A stretch of DNA of 64,000 nucleotides, from NCBI GenBank assembly GCA_963969365.1, contig OZ017755.1:2170001-2234000 (forward strand). The letters are read 5' to 3'. Source of the DNA: Asterochloris sp. CNOR1. Lineage: Eukaryota > Chlorophyta > Trebouxiophyceae > Trebouxiales > Trebouxiaceae. This document shows, one piece after another, positions 12,032-23,747 of this stretch; the stretch's first letter is position 1, and every line of letters starts with the position of its first letter. Made by a program: the position numbers and the translations under genes. The notes under the pieces are model-generated. The model was not told the origin of the DNA, ran no database searches, and saw nothing but the letters and a program-made list of their open reading frames with translations.

Positions 12032-14692
12032 CTACTCAAGGGCACTGCTGAGGGCTGTGCTCAGTGTTCCTAAACCCTGCTGACTCAAGCTCCGCCCAGG
12101 CATGCCATGTGGCCGTCCTCCGAAAGTTCGCCTTGGCGGGGGCTCGTCCCCAAAGCAGATGGTGATGACGCTGATGTTATCTGCAGTGTGCAGCCGCAGG
12201 GCCTCCTCCACCTGCAGGGGGGGGACCCACAATCTGAATGCAACTGTTGCATCAGCAGTCATCACAGCTGGCCTGACCAGCAGTTTGCAGCATGTTCTGC
12301 CCTTGGAGCAGCAGCTTCCCCAAGCATCACAGGTCTACACCTGGGCACCTTTCTGCTCAGGCAGCAAAACAGCGCCCCCTCACGCCCACCCCCCAATCTA
12401 GTCTCACCAGCTTCTGGGCGCATTGCTGGGGGTTATTGTGCTCTCGCAGACGCTGTCGAGCAAACTCAATGGCTCGTTGGCTGGGCAGCACGTCCCACAG
12501 GCCGTCACATGCTAGCTGCATGTGGGGCAAACTCAGCGATTTAAGCCAAGGAGGCTGAAACAGAGTCCAGCTCAGCTGCTGAGTAGGCCGGCTGCAGCCC
12601 GGACAGATGAGCCTTGTGAAGTGGGTGACAGGCAGTCTTGAAGCCATAACATAGATTGAGCAATGAGGGGTTCCGACCTCCAACAACAGGAGCAGGCCAA
12701 GCTGAAACTTGAGACCCCCTGACTCCCCGATGTGCAGTGCGAACATACACAACACAAAACGCCTTACAGAAGGCTGATGGGTCTCACACAGCTGGCAGTG
12801 ATGGTGGCAGCGTTTCTCACCAGCATGAATTCGTCCTCAGCAAGGATGTCATGAACAGTCACGTCCGGCTCAGCTGTCAAGGGGCCCAGCTGAATGCCGT
12901 TGCTGTCAGCGGGCTGCTTGAGGTCTGTGAAGGTGTGGTTGCCAAAGGCACGCGACACCCCCAGCTGCCCATTGAGCATGCCCTCAGGGCATACATAACC
13001 GCCAGCTGCTGCTATGCGCTCTGCCTGTGGCAGCAGGAGAGCCGTCAGGAGGCTGCCACACAAAAACACGCCAGGGCCTCAACAGCACATGCATGCAGCT
13101 CTCCAGCCACTCCCATGGTGTGAGGCATACTGACCGCCTTGCAGCTGACATCTCAGCTTCACGCATTGTGTGCAATGATTGCTTGCCCTTTTGAAGGGTC
13201 TGCAGGCATGGCCACAGCAAGCAATCAGGCCCACAGCAACCCCATGGTCTGCCCTGCAATTTTCAGGGAGCCCCAGTGCAGCCTGTCCGCCAAGCAGCTG
13301 CACTCTCACAAGGCCTGCTCAGCAGCTGCAGTGCCCCTGGGGTCAGCAGCGGCTGGCCTTCGGGCAGGCAGCCATGCTCACCTCCCCAGGGGCATCAGGC
13401 TTGTGGTCAACACTGAGGTCAATGGCCTTTCCATGCCGGCACAGCACGGCGCGGCTGTCGCCTGCGTTGGCCACGGTGATCTGCTGGTTCCAGATGACAG
13501 CCGCCAGCGCTGTCGTGCCAGACTCCTCTGCCAAGCGCCCGCTGGCTGACACGTCCCCGTCACAGGCCTCCCGGAGGTGTTGATCTGTCTGGAGGAAGGC
13601 TTGGCGCTGCAACAATATGAACAGCATGCATCATCTGCAAAATACACATGCGCAGATGGCGTGCGCTGCACCAGCACAGGCACCTGGTGGCTGGAAGACA
13701 CAAAGCTGGAGATGCAGGAAGTGGCTGGCGCTACAGCATGGCAGGCAGGGTCCTGCAACAAAGCAGGCCATGCCTGACTGCAGGCTTTTGCACAGGTCAA
13801 CATCATAGGAAGGGCCTCTCAGCGGGCACAGGGTTGCGTCTCTGCACATGAGCAGGCTTGTGATGGGTCACATTGCTGCCTTCAAGTGATCACTGGATGA
13901 TAGCCATGGCAGCATCAAATATGCTTTGGTTCTCCAAGCTTACCAGCGCTCCACCCAAATCGTCTGGGAACCCCCCGTCAGACGTCACAAAGGAGACTAT
14001 GTGCTTGCTGGCAAACTGTGCAGCCGCGACGCCGCCATGCCCATCAAACACCTGCAGTGGAGCTTGCATGCTGACAACGATGCAGCACATGCAGGCAGCT
14101 ACAAGGGCATGCTGCAGGCGGGGCAACACAGGCATCCTCTTCTGCTCAAGCGCGACAAATGCCAACTGGTGTGTCAGACATGCAACGCATCCCAAGAGAG
14201 CAGTGCATTTGTGCAGACTCACAGCAAAGAAGCCTTGACAGGGCTCGTCCAGAGTCAGCTGTGCTCCAGGCTTGGCTGCTTGTTGCAGGTCAGCATCCCA
14301 GAACGGGCTCACAGCGATGTGAGCATCTTCCATGGTGCGCCTGGGGCCACGGTCAGCAGCCGCCCCATAGCGCAGCTGCCGCGGCTTGCCCCGGCTGCCT
14401 GTTGAGGAGGTGCTGCTGGCGCGAGCAGGAGTGTCAAAGTCAGCTGTGCGCTCTGAGTCGGATGAGAGTAGCTCCCCCTGCACAGCATGTACTCATGGTG
14501 TGCCCCATCACGTCAAACCACTCCAGGCACAGCCTGGTGTTGCAAAGGGGCGTAAAGTCGCCTGAGCCTGGTAGGTGTGCTCACCTTTTGCTCAGCTGAG
14601 TTTTCGAAGGCTGAAGGAGTGAGGTTGACGGCCTCCTGTATGGACTGGAGTTGGCCAGGCTGCAGACAACTGCTGAGGGAAGAATTTTGCAT
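12032..14692 (-). CDS. Protein phosphatase 2C (PPM family), 395 aa, complete
   Basis: Mg/Mn-dependent Ser/Thr protein phosphatase. Seven exons, all introns phase 0: 14692-14585, 14477-14223, 14051-13944, 13606-13382, 13024-12821, 12515-12408, 12211-12032. All landmark motifs are intact: [19 protein letters not shown] (phosphate-binding Arg and ED pair), VFDGHGG (metal Asp and Gly), [47 protein letters not shown] (metal Asp) and [10 protein letters not shown] (metal Asp). The core starts near residue 70 after a Ser/Thr-rich N-terminus without an obvious targeting signal, so cytosol or nucleus is likely. A short basic tail ([11 protein letters not shown]) follows the catalytic core. Exons 1, 3 and 6 are each exactly 108 bp. 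The start is the first ATG of an exon whose donor fits exon 2 in phase. The substrate cannot be inferred. Confidence 0.93.
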
Positions 14693-14981
14693 ACAACACA
14701 GCAATTTGGTGCGATGCGAGGGTGAGAAGCACTGTGATCCGAACACAGTGAAAGAGCACTGCAGGGGAGAATGGAATCGCAAGGAAAATGAAATTGGAAA
14801 GCCAGGCATGACAAGCTCATGAGGTCAAGTGGCGATCCGATTTACAGACAGACTGACAACGCCGTCGTCTGTGCCAGCAATGCGACATCAGTGTTCAAAT
14901 ACAGAGCTCAAATGTGCATGAGACTGTTCACATGCCATGTCCATAGCATCCCTGCGTTGTTGTGAAACTAATTAGGAGGCA
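14693..14981. promoter_or_regulatory. Shared spacer between divergent PP2C and nucleoside hydrolase genes
   Basis: 289 bp separate the two start codons, so both 5' UTRs and promoters must lie here or overlap the neighbouring gene. No TATA box or repeated motif stands out. The bidirectional arrangement is inferred from gene layout only. Confidence 0.45.
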
Positions 14982-17634
14982 ATGTCTGCTACCTCCCCCA
15001 GACCAAGCAGTATTGCCAGTACTTCTGATCCTGCTGACACCCGCATCCCTTGTTGGCTAGACTGTGATCCTGGGCATGATGATTGTTTTGCCATATTGTT
15101 GGCAGGTGAGCCCTTGGCAATCGCCGTTAATGTGATGAATAGTGCACTTCTGCAGGCAGCTCAAAGCACAGCACAGTTGCTTAACACCCTTGGCCCAGCA
15201 CTGTTTGTCTGACACATTGCAGGGCATCACCCAAAGCTGAGGCTTCTGGGCATCAGCACTGTGGCTGGCAATCAGACCGTGGAGAAGACCACCGCCAACG
15301 CGGTCAGCATGGCAGCAGCAGCCGGCCTCGAAATAGGTGAGAGGTGGGTGGCAGCCCGCATGGCACAATCTATGTTGGCACCCTGCCATACAGGCTTTGC
15401 CAAGCCTGCCTTTGACATGCAACTGGGCATGTAGTACCTGTGCCTGTGGGCTGAGCAAGGGGTCGCGCGACCGCTGCATGAAGTGGCTCCGCACTTCTGC
15501 AGGGGTGTTCAGAGGGCAGGGGAAACCGCTGATGAGGAAGGTGAGGCACATTGCCCCCAAGTCTGGGTCTCATGGTCGCTGCAGAAGGCCACACATCTGT
15601 GCATGGCGTATCGTAGCCGACAGAGCACTAATGGCAGGCCTTGCCGCCTCATCACGCAGCACCCTCTTGCTCTGAAGGGCGCTGAGCAGGTCTGAGCCTG
15701 GCTGCAGGCCAAGACGTGCCCAGAGATCCATGGCAGCAGTGGTCTGGATCTGCCCCCTCAGGCCCAGGTGCAGATGCCTCCCACCAACAAAACAATGCAG
15801 CACGGCAAAGCCGTGCTCCACATGTACAGCCGCATCATGGAGGCTTATCGCCAGGGGTGGGTGCTGCCTGGCACCAGTCTGGCCTGCACTGCCTTGCCCT
15901 GCAGCACTGCAGAGGGCTCAGAACAGCCATCTGCCTGGTGAGGTTGATGCATCGCACAGCGGCAGCCGTAACCCTTACTTCGAGGCGTGTCATCCAGAGT
16001 CTCAGCATCAAGCCAGGCCCCACCTGCAGGGATGACATGCTCTTCCTGCAGCGTCTCAGCAAGCCAGGCTAGGCCATGCCGGCAGGGCCCCACATGAGCA
16101 TGCTGCGTCAAGGAGCAGCACTGCTCCCCTCCAGCCACAACCACATGTCCGTTCAGAGCCGCGCGATGGAACTGCTGCCCATGCCATGCCTGCAGGGGCC
16201 GCCTGCAGCGGGTGCGTGTCATCTGCACTGCCGCCCTCACCAACATAGCCTTGCTGGTCATCCTGTACCCAGAGGTCTTGGATCGGCTGGAGGTGGTGCT
16301 CATGGGGGGCTGCATGGGCACTGGCAACACCGGCCCAGTGCAGGAGTTCAACATTCAGGTGAGCTGCTGCAGCACTGGCATGGCTGGCGGGCTGGGCTGC
16401 AGGCATGCTGTCTGCAGGTGAACACTGGGACGAGCCCAGCCACTCAGGCTGCTCCTGCTGGGCTGTATGGGCAAGGTCAACACTGACTTGGTGCAGTTGT
16501 GCACAGCTTAGTCTAGCAGCAAGAGCTGCTGCCATTGCACGCACAGCTGCGAGCACATGGCTCCATGCAGGCAAGTGACTGGGACAAGCATGGCCGCCTG
16601 GGCTGATGTTACCAGGCACCCATGGTGCTGTGTGGGGCCAGCATAACCCAGTGTAGGTTGATGGTGGCCAGTGTAGCCACCTGATGTGAGCATACATCCC
16701 TGCTGTTCTGCAGGGCCAGCACAGTATGTGACTCCAGCGCCTTTGCTGTGCAGGGTGACCCAGAGGCGGCAAAGGTGGTCTTCGAGTCTGAAGTGAAAGT
16801 GGTGGGTCTGGCATGTTGAGCCACTGCTCTTGCAACAGATCTGCGAAAAGATGCGCCGCCCTCGGTGCCGGGAGCTCCAAAGTGCTGTGGCTCTCTGGCA
16901 GCTGCTTGGCACGCGCCCTGCAACCTAGTGCTGGGCACGCGGTGTACTTCTGCCCCAAACGCCGCTGCTGCGATGCAGACCATGATCCCTTTGGAGGTCA
17001 CCCACCAGCTGCTGGTCACACCCGCTGTTCTGAAGCGCTTGTGTGGCAGCAATGGCGGGCCCACAGCCTTCCATGACCTGCTGCGGGAGCTGCTCACCTT
17101 CTTTGCTGGAACATATCGGGAGGTCTTCAGATTTGAGCATCCTCCACTCCACGACCCAGCAGCTGTGGCCTATGTGGCTGACCCAGACCTGTTCACAGTG
17201 AGTGGACAGCACCATTTCAGAGTGGGTCTGCAAGTGCAGGAGCCAGTTCTTGCTGCTGTGCTTTGGATGTGAGTCCGCACATATCTGACGCGCAGGTGCA
17301 GACGATGCATGTTGCTGTGGAGACAAAGAGTGAGCTCAGTGCTGGGCAGACAGTGTGTGACGTCTGGCACCGCAGCAATGAGGTGTGTGGAGACTCTTTT
17401 GTGCATCACTGAGGTCCTTTCGCCCAGCTGCTCTCAGACTGCTCCTGTCTGTTCATTGCAGGAAGCAAATGCTGATGTTGCAATGGTGAGTGCAACCCCT
17501 TAAGTGATGTGCATTGAGCCAGGGCTTACTGCCAGCAATGAGTGGTTTGAGTACAGGCTGTCAATGTTGAGGGCTTCTGGGACATGCTTGTGGCAGCAGT
17601 GGAGAGGGCGGCAGCACAATCAAAATTTGAATGA
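14982..17634 (+). CDS. Inosine-uridine preferring nucleoside hydrolase (uridine nucleosidase type), 347 aa
   Basis: Hydrolyses the N-glycosidic bond of ribonucleosides (typically uridine, inosine) to base plus ribose in pyrimidine/purine salvage. Ten exons close in frame: 14982-15105, 15223-15336, 15503-15540, 15708-15856, 16196-16358, 16754-16801, 16979-17197, 17296-17382, 17462-17485, 17557-17634. The N-terminal Ca-binding/catalytic Asp cluster reads LDCDPGHDDCFAILLAG (family DTDPGxDD). Downstream come GISTVAGNQTVEKTTANA, CPEIHGSSGLD, TAALTNIALLVILYPEV, VVLMGGCMGTGNTGPVQEFN, DPEAAKVVF and IPLEVTHQLLVTP, all in family order. There is no transit or signal peptide, so it is probably cytosolic like plant URH1. 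Length fits the family. Exon 3 is only 38 bp. The stop lies 93 bp from the stop of the convergent next gene. Confidence 0.93.
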
Positions 17635-17727
17635 AATGCAGAGACAAAAGCAGGGTGAAGAGTGAATCGTAGACTGCCTAATTAGTATTTGCAGAAATCA
17701 AGCAGCTGCAGCCTGTACATGACTATT

Positions 17728-20700
17728 TCATTCCGGGCGTGCTTGCTCCTTCTGGTCATCTGGCTTGAGTCGCTCTGCCAGTTTTGAAGCCTTGTCATGG
17801 TCACCAGTACGATATGCAATCTGCATCTGCATGCGCAGCATGTCCTGCTCCCGCATGTCTTGCACCTGCACGCACACGGGCATGGTGAAGGGGCACTCCT
17901 GCATGTGACCTGACACAGAGCTTGAAAGCCTGCAGTGTGAGTGACTTCACAAAGCATGCAGACCCTCTGCTGGCAGCAGCCAGACTCTGAGCTGGCCGCA
18001 AGATTCATCACAGGGGTCCTAATTTGGCAACGCAGTTGCACACAGGCTGCAGAAGCCTGACCTTGTCCTGTGCAGTGTATTTGAGCTGGTTGTAGGCATC
18101 TCGCAGCCTCTCGGCCTGCTCATCAGCACGCTCTCTGTGCAGCTCACGGCGCCTCTCAGCCTCATCGTCAAACTGGGTCTTCTCAGAATCCTGCCAGGCA
18201 GCGAATGGAGACTTCTGAGGTGCTGTCAGCGCATGTTGCAAGCAAGATGAGCCTGCGGTGCTGCAAATGTATGCGGCAGGCAATGTGAACCTGCTCTGGA
18301 GCTGACATCTTGTGGGGCAGGCGGTGGCACTTAGCACTTGCTTGGGTGTTGCCTGCGTCTGTCAAAGGGCACCTGACACCTGGGGCTGCATGTTGTTGCT
18401 GAATACAAGGCCGCCTGACGACAACTCACAGCACAAGGCTAGTCGTTTCAGCCCCAGCAAAGCACAGCTGGGACAGCAAGCTTGACATTTTGCCACAGCA
18501 GAGACGAGTCACAGCACAGGACAAGTCTGGCTGATACCACCAATGCACTGCTGGGACTAGAGGGAGACATTTGGCCACGACAGGGCCTGACCCCTCTTGA
18601 CCCGACCATGGGGGCTGGCAGCTCACGCTCACCCCCAGTGCCTGCACCCCTGCTGTTGCAGTGATGAGGGCTGACTGCCCATGATCACCCCTGTCCCGGC
18701 GACCTGCTTGCCCACAAACACAGATGGCTTGCAATCAAATCACTCCTATGCAGGCTTGCCCTGATGAAAGCAGACACATCCGCACCCAGAATGGGAACAC
18801 ACGCTCAGCACCCCTGCACCCAGCCTGTCCAGCCACCACGCATCCCACATACTGCTTGACAACCATGCAGCCCCGCTGGCAGACCCCAGCTCACCCCTGT
18901 GCCTGCCCCCCGCTTGGCTGCCCTCATCGCCCGCTCACGCTCGTACACCTCCAGGTTGTAGTACTTCTTGTGGGGCAGGGTGGCTGTGTTGAACTCCTCC
19001 ATGAACTCTGCCAGCAGCTCCTCCTCCTCCCACTTGGGCAAGGCCTCCACATTGGCCTTCTTGACCTGTGAGGCAACCAAGGCAATTCTTTGCATTTTGG
19101 TATATGGTGCACAGCTCGGGGGCGGCGGGGGGGGGGGGGGGGCGCGCAACAACTTCTCTGGCCTCAAACCAACGCCCAGCAGTGACGCCAGGCAGAGGCC
19201 TAGGCCCCATCCAAGCAACTGCGCACACGCTGACTGGCATGCATGGCAGGTGCATCACACATAAGCAGCTCTGGTGGCTGCTGCTGCAGCCTTTGCAGGC
19301 AACTAACCTCAATGGCCCAGGCCTGGAATTCGCTGTGTTTGTTGGCCAGGTCTGACTTGCGCAGGATGCCGTACTTGCCAAATTGGGACTCTGAGATGGC
19401 TCCGGTCTGCATGCACAGGACTGCAGTTACATAGATGCAGGGTGCCAGCTTGCGAGTTCGGCCTTTGCGTGGCTTCAGTCTGCACATCCAAGGCCACATG
19501 AAGTCTTGGGTGGCTTGACTACTTGTCTTGGACAGGATCCTGAGATGGCTCCAGTCTTTCACTTACTTGCAATGGGCAGCAACTATCATAAATAGCTTCA
19601 GAGAAGTGCATGCTTGGCCACCTCCCTGGCTCAGGTGCTGGTAAGCCGAAGGATGCTGGCATGCTGTGGCCGTTTGTCCCCAGGACATGTTGCAGAGGAC
19701 TGGTGCCTCCAGGTATTGCCAATGCCTGGCCACGCAGCCAGCTGCAAGGCGCTGTAGCGGCTGCCTGCCAGCACAGCTCCCCACGACCTTCCTTCCCCAG
19801 CACAGGCTGGTTCTCCAGGTGGGAACCCCAAAGCCAGTACTGGAGGCCCTCCGAGCCATGCACCCCAAATCCTGAACAGGGATGCTTGGACAGCAGAAGT
19901 GGTGTCAGCAGCTTGCAACGGTCAACAGGTCCCTTGCTTCTAGGCCTGGCAGGAAACGCTCATTCAACTGTCAATGCACAGCCCCATGGCTGCTGCACAT
20001 AGCAGGCTGTGTGGGCATGTTTCTTTCGTGCGGCACCCACCCCGCGAGAGCTGTGCTCACACATTGATGACAGTCTCTTGCTGCCCACCTCGCTTTCCTC
20101 AAGGGGATGCTCTTGTTTCTCATGCAATCCTCCAGGACTGTTGCTGACAGGCCAAAAAGGGGCCCTCCCTTGCAGGCACAGTGGTGGCAGCACTGCTGCA
20201 CAACCTGCAGTTCTAGCAGGCTTGGCCTTCTGGGCTCAGGAAGCCGAGCAACAACAGAGCGCTTTCAGCGCATGTGCCACCATAGTAGGCAGAGTGGTCC
20301 CTGCACCAGCTGTGCTGCGGCTCACTTTGGCGGCCTGTGTCCGCTTGCCTTCCTGACTCAAGTCTTGCAGCGGCCTCTTGGACGTCTTGCTGCACACCTG
20401 CTAACCCCCGGTGTGTGGGCCGCCGATTCCCTTCCAGCACTGATGCCTGCAGCCGCTGCTCACCTTGCCATCATGAGTGGGCTTGGCCTTTTTGGACGTC
20501 CGATCCCTCTCCCGCTCCCTGTCCTCCCTGTCCCGTGACCTCTTCGAGCGCTTGCTGCGCCTCTCCTTCCTGCCTCTCCTGGACCTTTCCCGCTGCGATG
20601 ACTTGCGCTCCTCAGGCGACTCGCTGCCGCTGCTGAGCCCTGCCCCGCTGTGCGTCCTGGCTGCAGCCGCGCCTGGGGCGGGGGCTGCAGCTGCTCGTGC

Positions 20701-21911
20701 CACGTCAATGCGCCTCTGCAGGTGATCAGCAGCTCAGGAGGGGTCTCAAGGGCACCACAGTGGGCCTGAGCAGGGGCGATTTTCTGGTTGCTTGTGGCAC
20801 AGGAGGGCCAGCCACATTCATCAGCCTGGTGCTTTGCATCATGCAGAGTTGCTTGTCGAGATTGACGGGTTTGCAGCTCAGCTGAGCAGCACCGGGACTG
20901 CTGGCCAGGGGCTTGGTCACTGAAGCAGTCGAAGGTCCAGATGAGTGGCCTGACGAGTGCAGCAACCCAAACAGACTGCCAGGCAAAGATGATCCGACAC
21001 TGCGTCGTGTGCAGGGGTGCGCAGGACAGGAGCAGAGCTCTGGGAGCCTGCCATGCTGCCAGCAAGTTTCAATGGCAGCCCTGGGCAGAGTGATCAAGGG
21101 GCAAGGTAACTGGCCTGACTAGTGAATATACCAGCCGCGGCAACATGCGACCCGCCAGGATGCAGAGTTGCTTCAGCCATTTGCCCCTACAGTGCGCTCC
21201 AGCAAAGCGACTACACTCGAGGAACCCACAGTCGTCTTCTTTGCCAGATAGGTGCCCTGCTGTGACGGCGGTCCAGGTGCATTGCAGACAGCAGACCTGG
21301 TTTCACCTGTTGCAATGCCTTCAACTTGTCTGCATTGGCAGCCTCAAAGCGCCTGCAGGCAGGGAACAACAGCAGGCGTGTACAGACTTGGCTGGTCACA
21401 GCCAGATGCACGCATCGCCGCATATGATGTGGCACACCTGGTGTCAGCAAGGAAAGGCCACATGCTTACCCTCCAGCTCAAGCAGCTCTGCTGGCTCAGG
21501 TCGCATTTGCACGCTGAAGCTGAGCACTCCAGCGTGCTTATGCGCCCCAAACTGTCAGGGCAGGAGGGGCTTCTTGGGGCCAGGGCAGCCTAGCACTGGT
21601 CTAGCCTGAACCATTTTGGCGCACCTGAGCAGCACTCCCGCATGTCCGGTGTCCCAGGCAGCCTCCTCAAGTGCCAGTGCACAGACTGCAGGCCCCATTT
21701 CTGGAAATGCTTTCTGCGTCGTCTCAAAAGCCTCCTTTTCCCTCGCCAAGCGCAGCTTCTCCAAATGCTTGTTGACCTGCAGAAAGCCACTGAGTTAGTG
21801 CTTGCACAGTTCAGATGAGGCCACAGCACAACAACTCACCATGCTCTGGCCCCGGGTGTCTGGGGCATCTAGGCTGCCCCTCGTGAACTCAGGAGTTGCT
21901 GCCATGGCCAT
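17728..21911 (-). CDS. Conserved basic/RS-rich nuclear protein of unrecognised family, 352 aa
   Basis: Eight exons join in phase: 21911-21840, 21776-21625, 21352-21307, 20715-20464, 19406-19308, 19065-18895, 18190-18062, 17865-17728 (TGA). The N-terminal half has a UBA/CUE-like helical stretch (FPEMGPAVCALALEEAAW, residues ~40-60), then a long Lys/Arg/Ser/Glu-rich segment (residues ~95-175) typical of nuclear RNA-processing proteins. The C-terminal half looks strongly conserved: QFGKYGILRKSDLANKHSEF, LPKWEEEELLAEFMEEFNTA, LPHKKYYNLEVYERERAM and REQDMLRMQMQIAYRTGDHD, ending in a highly charged helix. I recall proteins of this layout as uncharacterised in plants and algae but cannot name the family. 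A nuclear role linked to splicing is inferred from the RS-like segment only. Intron 2 holds a possible cassette exon, and intron 5 a poly-G run. Confidence 0.75.
19127..19142. repeat. Poly-G run of 16 (poly-C in the transcript)
   Basis: Sixteen uninterrupted G on the plus strand, lying in the intron between the exons 19406-19308 and 19065-18895 of the RS-rich gene, so the transcript carries C16 about 60 nt before the acceptor. It may act as an extended pyrimidine tract; length is probably unstable. Confidence 0.9.
21470..21551 (-). other. Candidate cassette (poison) exon in the RS-rich gene
   Basis: An 82-nt segment with a good acceptor (TGACAG) and donor (GGGTAAGC) lies between exons 2 and 3. 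Exons 2 and 3 already join in phase 2 to give LLRRFEAANADKLKALQQ, so this segment is not needed. Because 82 is not a multiple of 3, inclusion would shift the frame. Transcript data are absent, so this is a prediction. Confidence 0.35.
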
Positions 21912-22165
21912 GCCTGCTGATCTGCTGTCTGTGAGACAATTTCAGACGCCCAGCTACTTCCCTAGCAGCAGTACTGGCGCCTGCCTCAGGCGCCTTTCAA
22001 CTTTACAGTATTTTCGGGCTTTTAGTGTCCAGAAGGTTTTTACTCCATGCAATGCACCGACTTTCCACAACTCACTGCACGGCAGCTGGCATAGCTGGGC
22101 TTGGTTACATGCCAATGGGGCTTTCATGTACATGTTCATGGGCAGCAGCTGGCATTGAGGTTGTT

Positions 22166-23747
22166 TCAAGGGCGGTGGCAGCCTAAACAATGCACACCTC
22201 TGCTGAGGTGCATGCCCTGCACCCGCTGCATGTGGCTGCTCAGCCCCATGTCTGAATGCAGCTTGTCAGCCCCTCGCGTCTGCTCAGCGTCACAGGTCAA
22301 GATCCACAGCTCTGCAATTGCAGTGTTGCCACCATCTGCAACAATTGGCACAGTCAGAACTTGCATTTGCTTGCAGAGGCCGAGAAGGTGCACACATGTG
22401 CACTGTGTCAACCCCCGCCTGCCGCTCATGCCCAAGGAGCTAGGCCCTTTGCACGGCCACTCTAGATTTGCCTTTGAGGGGTACGACCTCTACATCCAAG
22501 AGGCAGCCAGCAATAAGGGCAGTACCCAGAGATGACAGTATGCATTCGCAGGCCCAGCGGCAGAGCATCGAGAAGCTCAGCTCGGACATGCAGCAGGGGG
22601 TGTGGATGCCTGAAGAGGCGCTGCCACGGGCTCCTGCGTGTACTGGCGCAGTCAGTAAGGTGCCTCTGTCTGACCCCACATGTGGGCGTGGCGCAACTTT
22701 TAGGCAGATGAGGACATTCAGAACACTGTTCTCAGGCTACCCATTCACATGCACCCTGCCCCATGTGGTACAGCCAGCGTGGGCGCCCAGCCAAAAGCCT
22801 GCAGCTGCGAGGGCAGAATCAGCTCCAGGCCCTGTGCAAGGTGCAGAACATTGCGTCACCTTCTGCGACAAGCACCTCACAATTCCCAGCTCTGCTGCCT
22901 CCTGCAAGTCTGCAGAGCATGGGGCCGCCTGGGAGCAGGCATAGAGACACCTGCAATTGGCCTCATCCAACATATCAGGAAGGCGAGCAGCATGTTCTGA
23001 GCTTACATGTCCCTGAGGCTGATCAGTGCATGGTGAACAGCCCTGGGAGCTGCCAGGCAGGTGATGCTGTGCGGTAAACGCTCTCAAAACACTGGCAATG
23101 TCAACTTCCAGAACATCAGGGTGCATACCACCAGCAAGCAGCAGCCCTGAAGCTTGCAATGTGCGCAAACGGATGACTGGAATGGGAGAGATAATTGGAT
23201 GCCAGCCCAGGATGTTGAGTGCCCAGCCTCCACCGACACAGACAGCCCCCAGACCTGGTGCCAGCAGACCTGGTGCCAGCAGACCTGCTGCAGGATCAGC
23301 ACCAGGTGTGAAAGTATGTCTTTCAAGCACTGCGGCAGCACACGCATTGCTGGGTTCCAGTTGGACTACCTCCCCCTCAAGTCAGCGTTATGCAACAGCC
23401 AATGCAGATATTGCTTCACGTCGGCTGGAAGTAGTCTCTCAGCTGGCTGAGGACATGCTCCTGGGGGCCTAGCTAGCTAACAGCCCTCTTTTCTGTGAGC
23501 TGCCATGCAGATCGGCCAGTCATGACTGGTCACCCTGACACTCAATGCAGTAGCTGCACTCAAGGGGCTTCAGTTGACTGCCTAGGAACTCATCAGATGG
23601 TATACATTGGAACTCCTGCAGTGCCCCTTCGTGATGGCTGCTCACAAGGTCCACCAGAGATCCTGCTTGTAGCTTGTCACCCTTGAAGGCCACAAAGGGC
23701 ATAGGTGGGTGTGCAGACTGTGCTGGTCTCAAGCTGGTGTAGCACAT
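22166..23747 (-). CDS. Multi-exon gene of unknown function, central junctions unresolved
   Basis: Not recognised. The best-supported pieces are: exon 1 23747-23646 from the ATG (MPFVAFKGDKLQAGSLVDL near its end); exon 2 23446-23370 (PAERLLPADVKQYLHWLLHN); a coding stretch about 23320-23060 (AVCVGGGWALNILGWHPI, GMHPDVLEVDIASVLRA); an exon about 22960-22835; one ending near 22530 (MLCRWACECILSSL); and a last exon about 22340-22166 after a clear acceptor (GGNTAIAELWILTCDAEQ) with stop at 22166. The third stretch carries an imperfect in-frame 15-bp direct duplication (GLLAPGLLAPGL). The link from exon 2 to the third stretch needs a very short intron or an exon I cannot see. Cys and Leu content is high. 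No signal peptide or known motif; the function is open. Confidence 0.4.

Noticed and set aside
23230-23300. GLLAPGLLAPGL repeat as a functional motif
   Set aside because: It is a simple 15-bp tandem duplication in an uncertain exon; no wider pattern.
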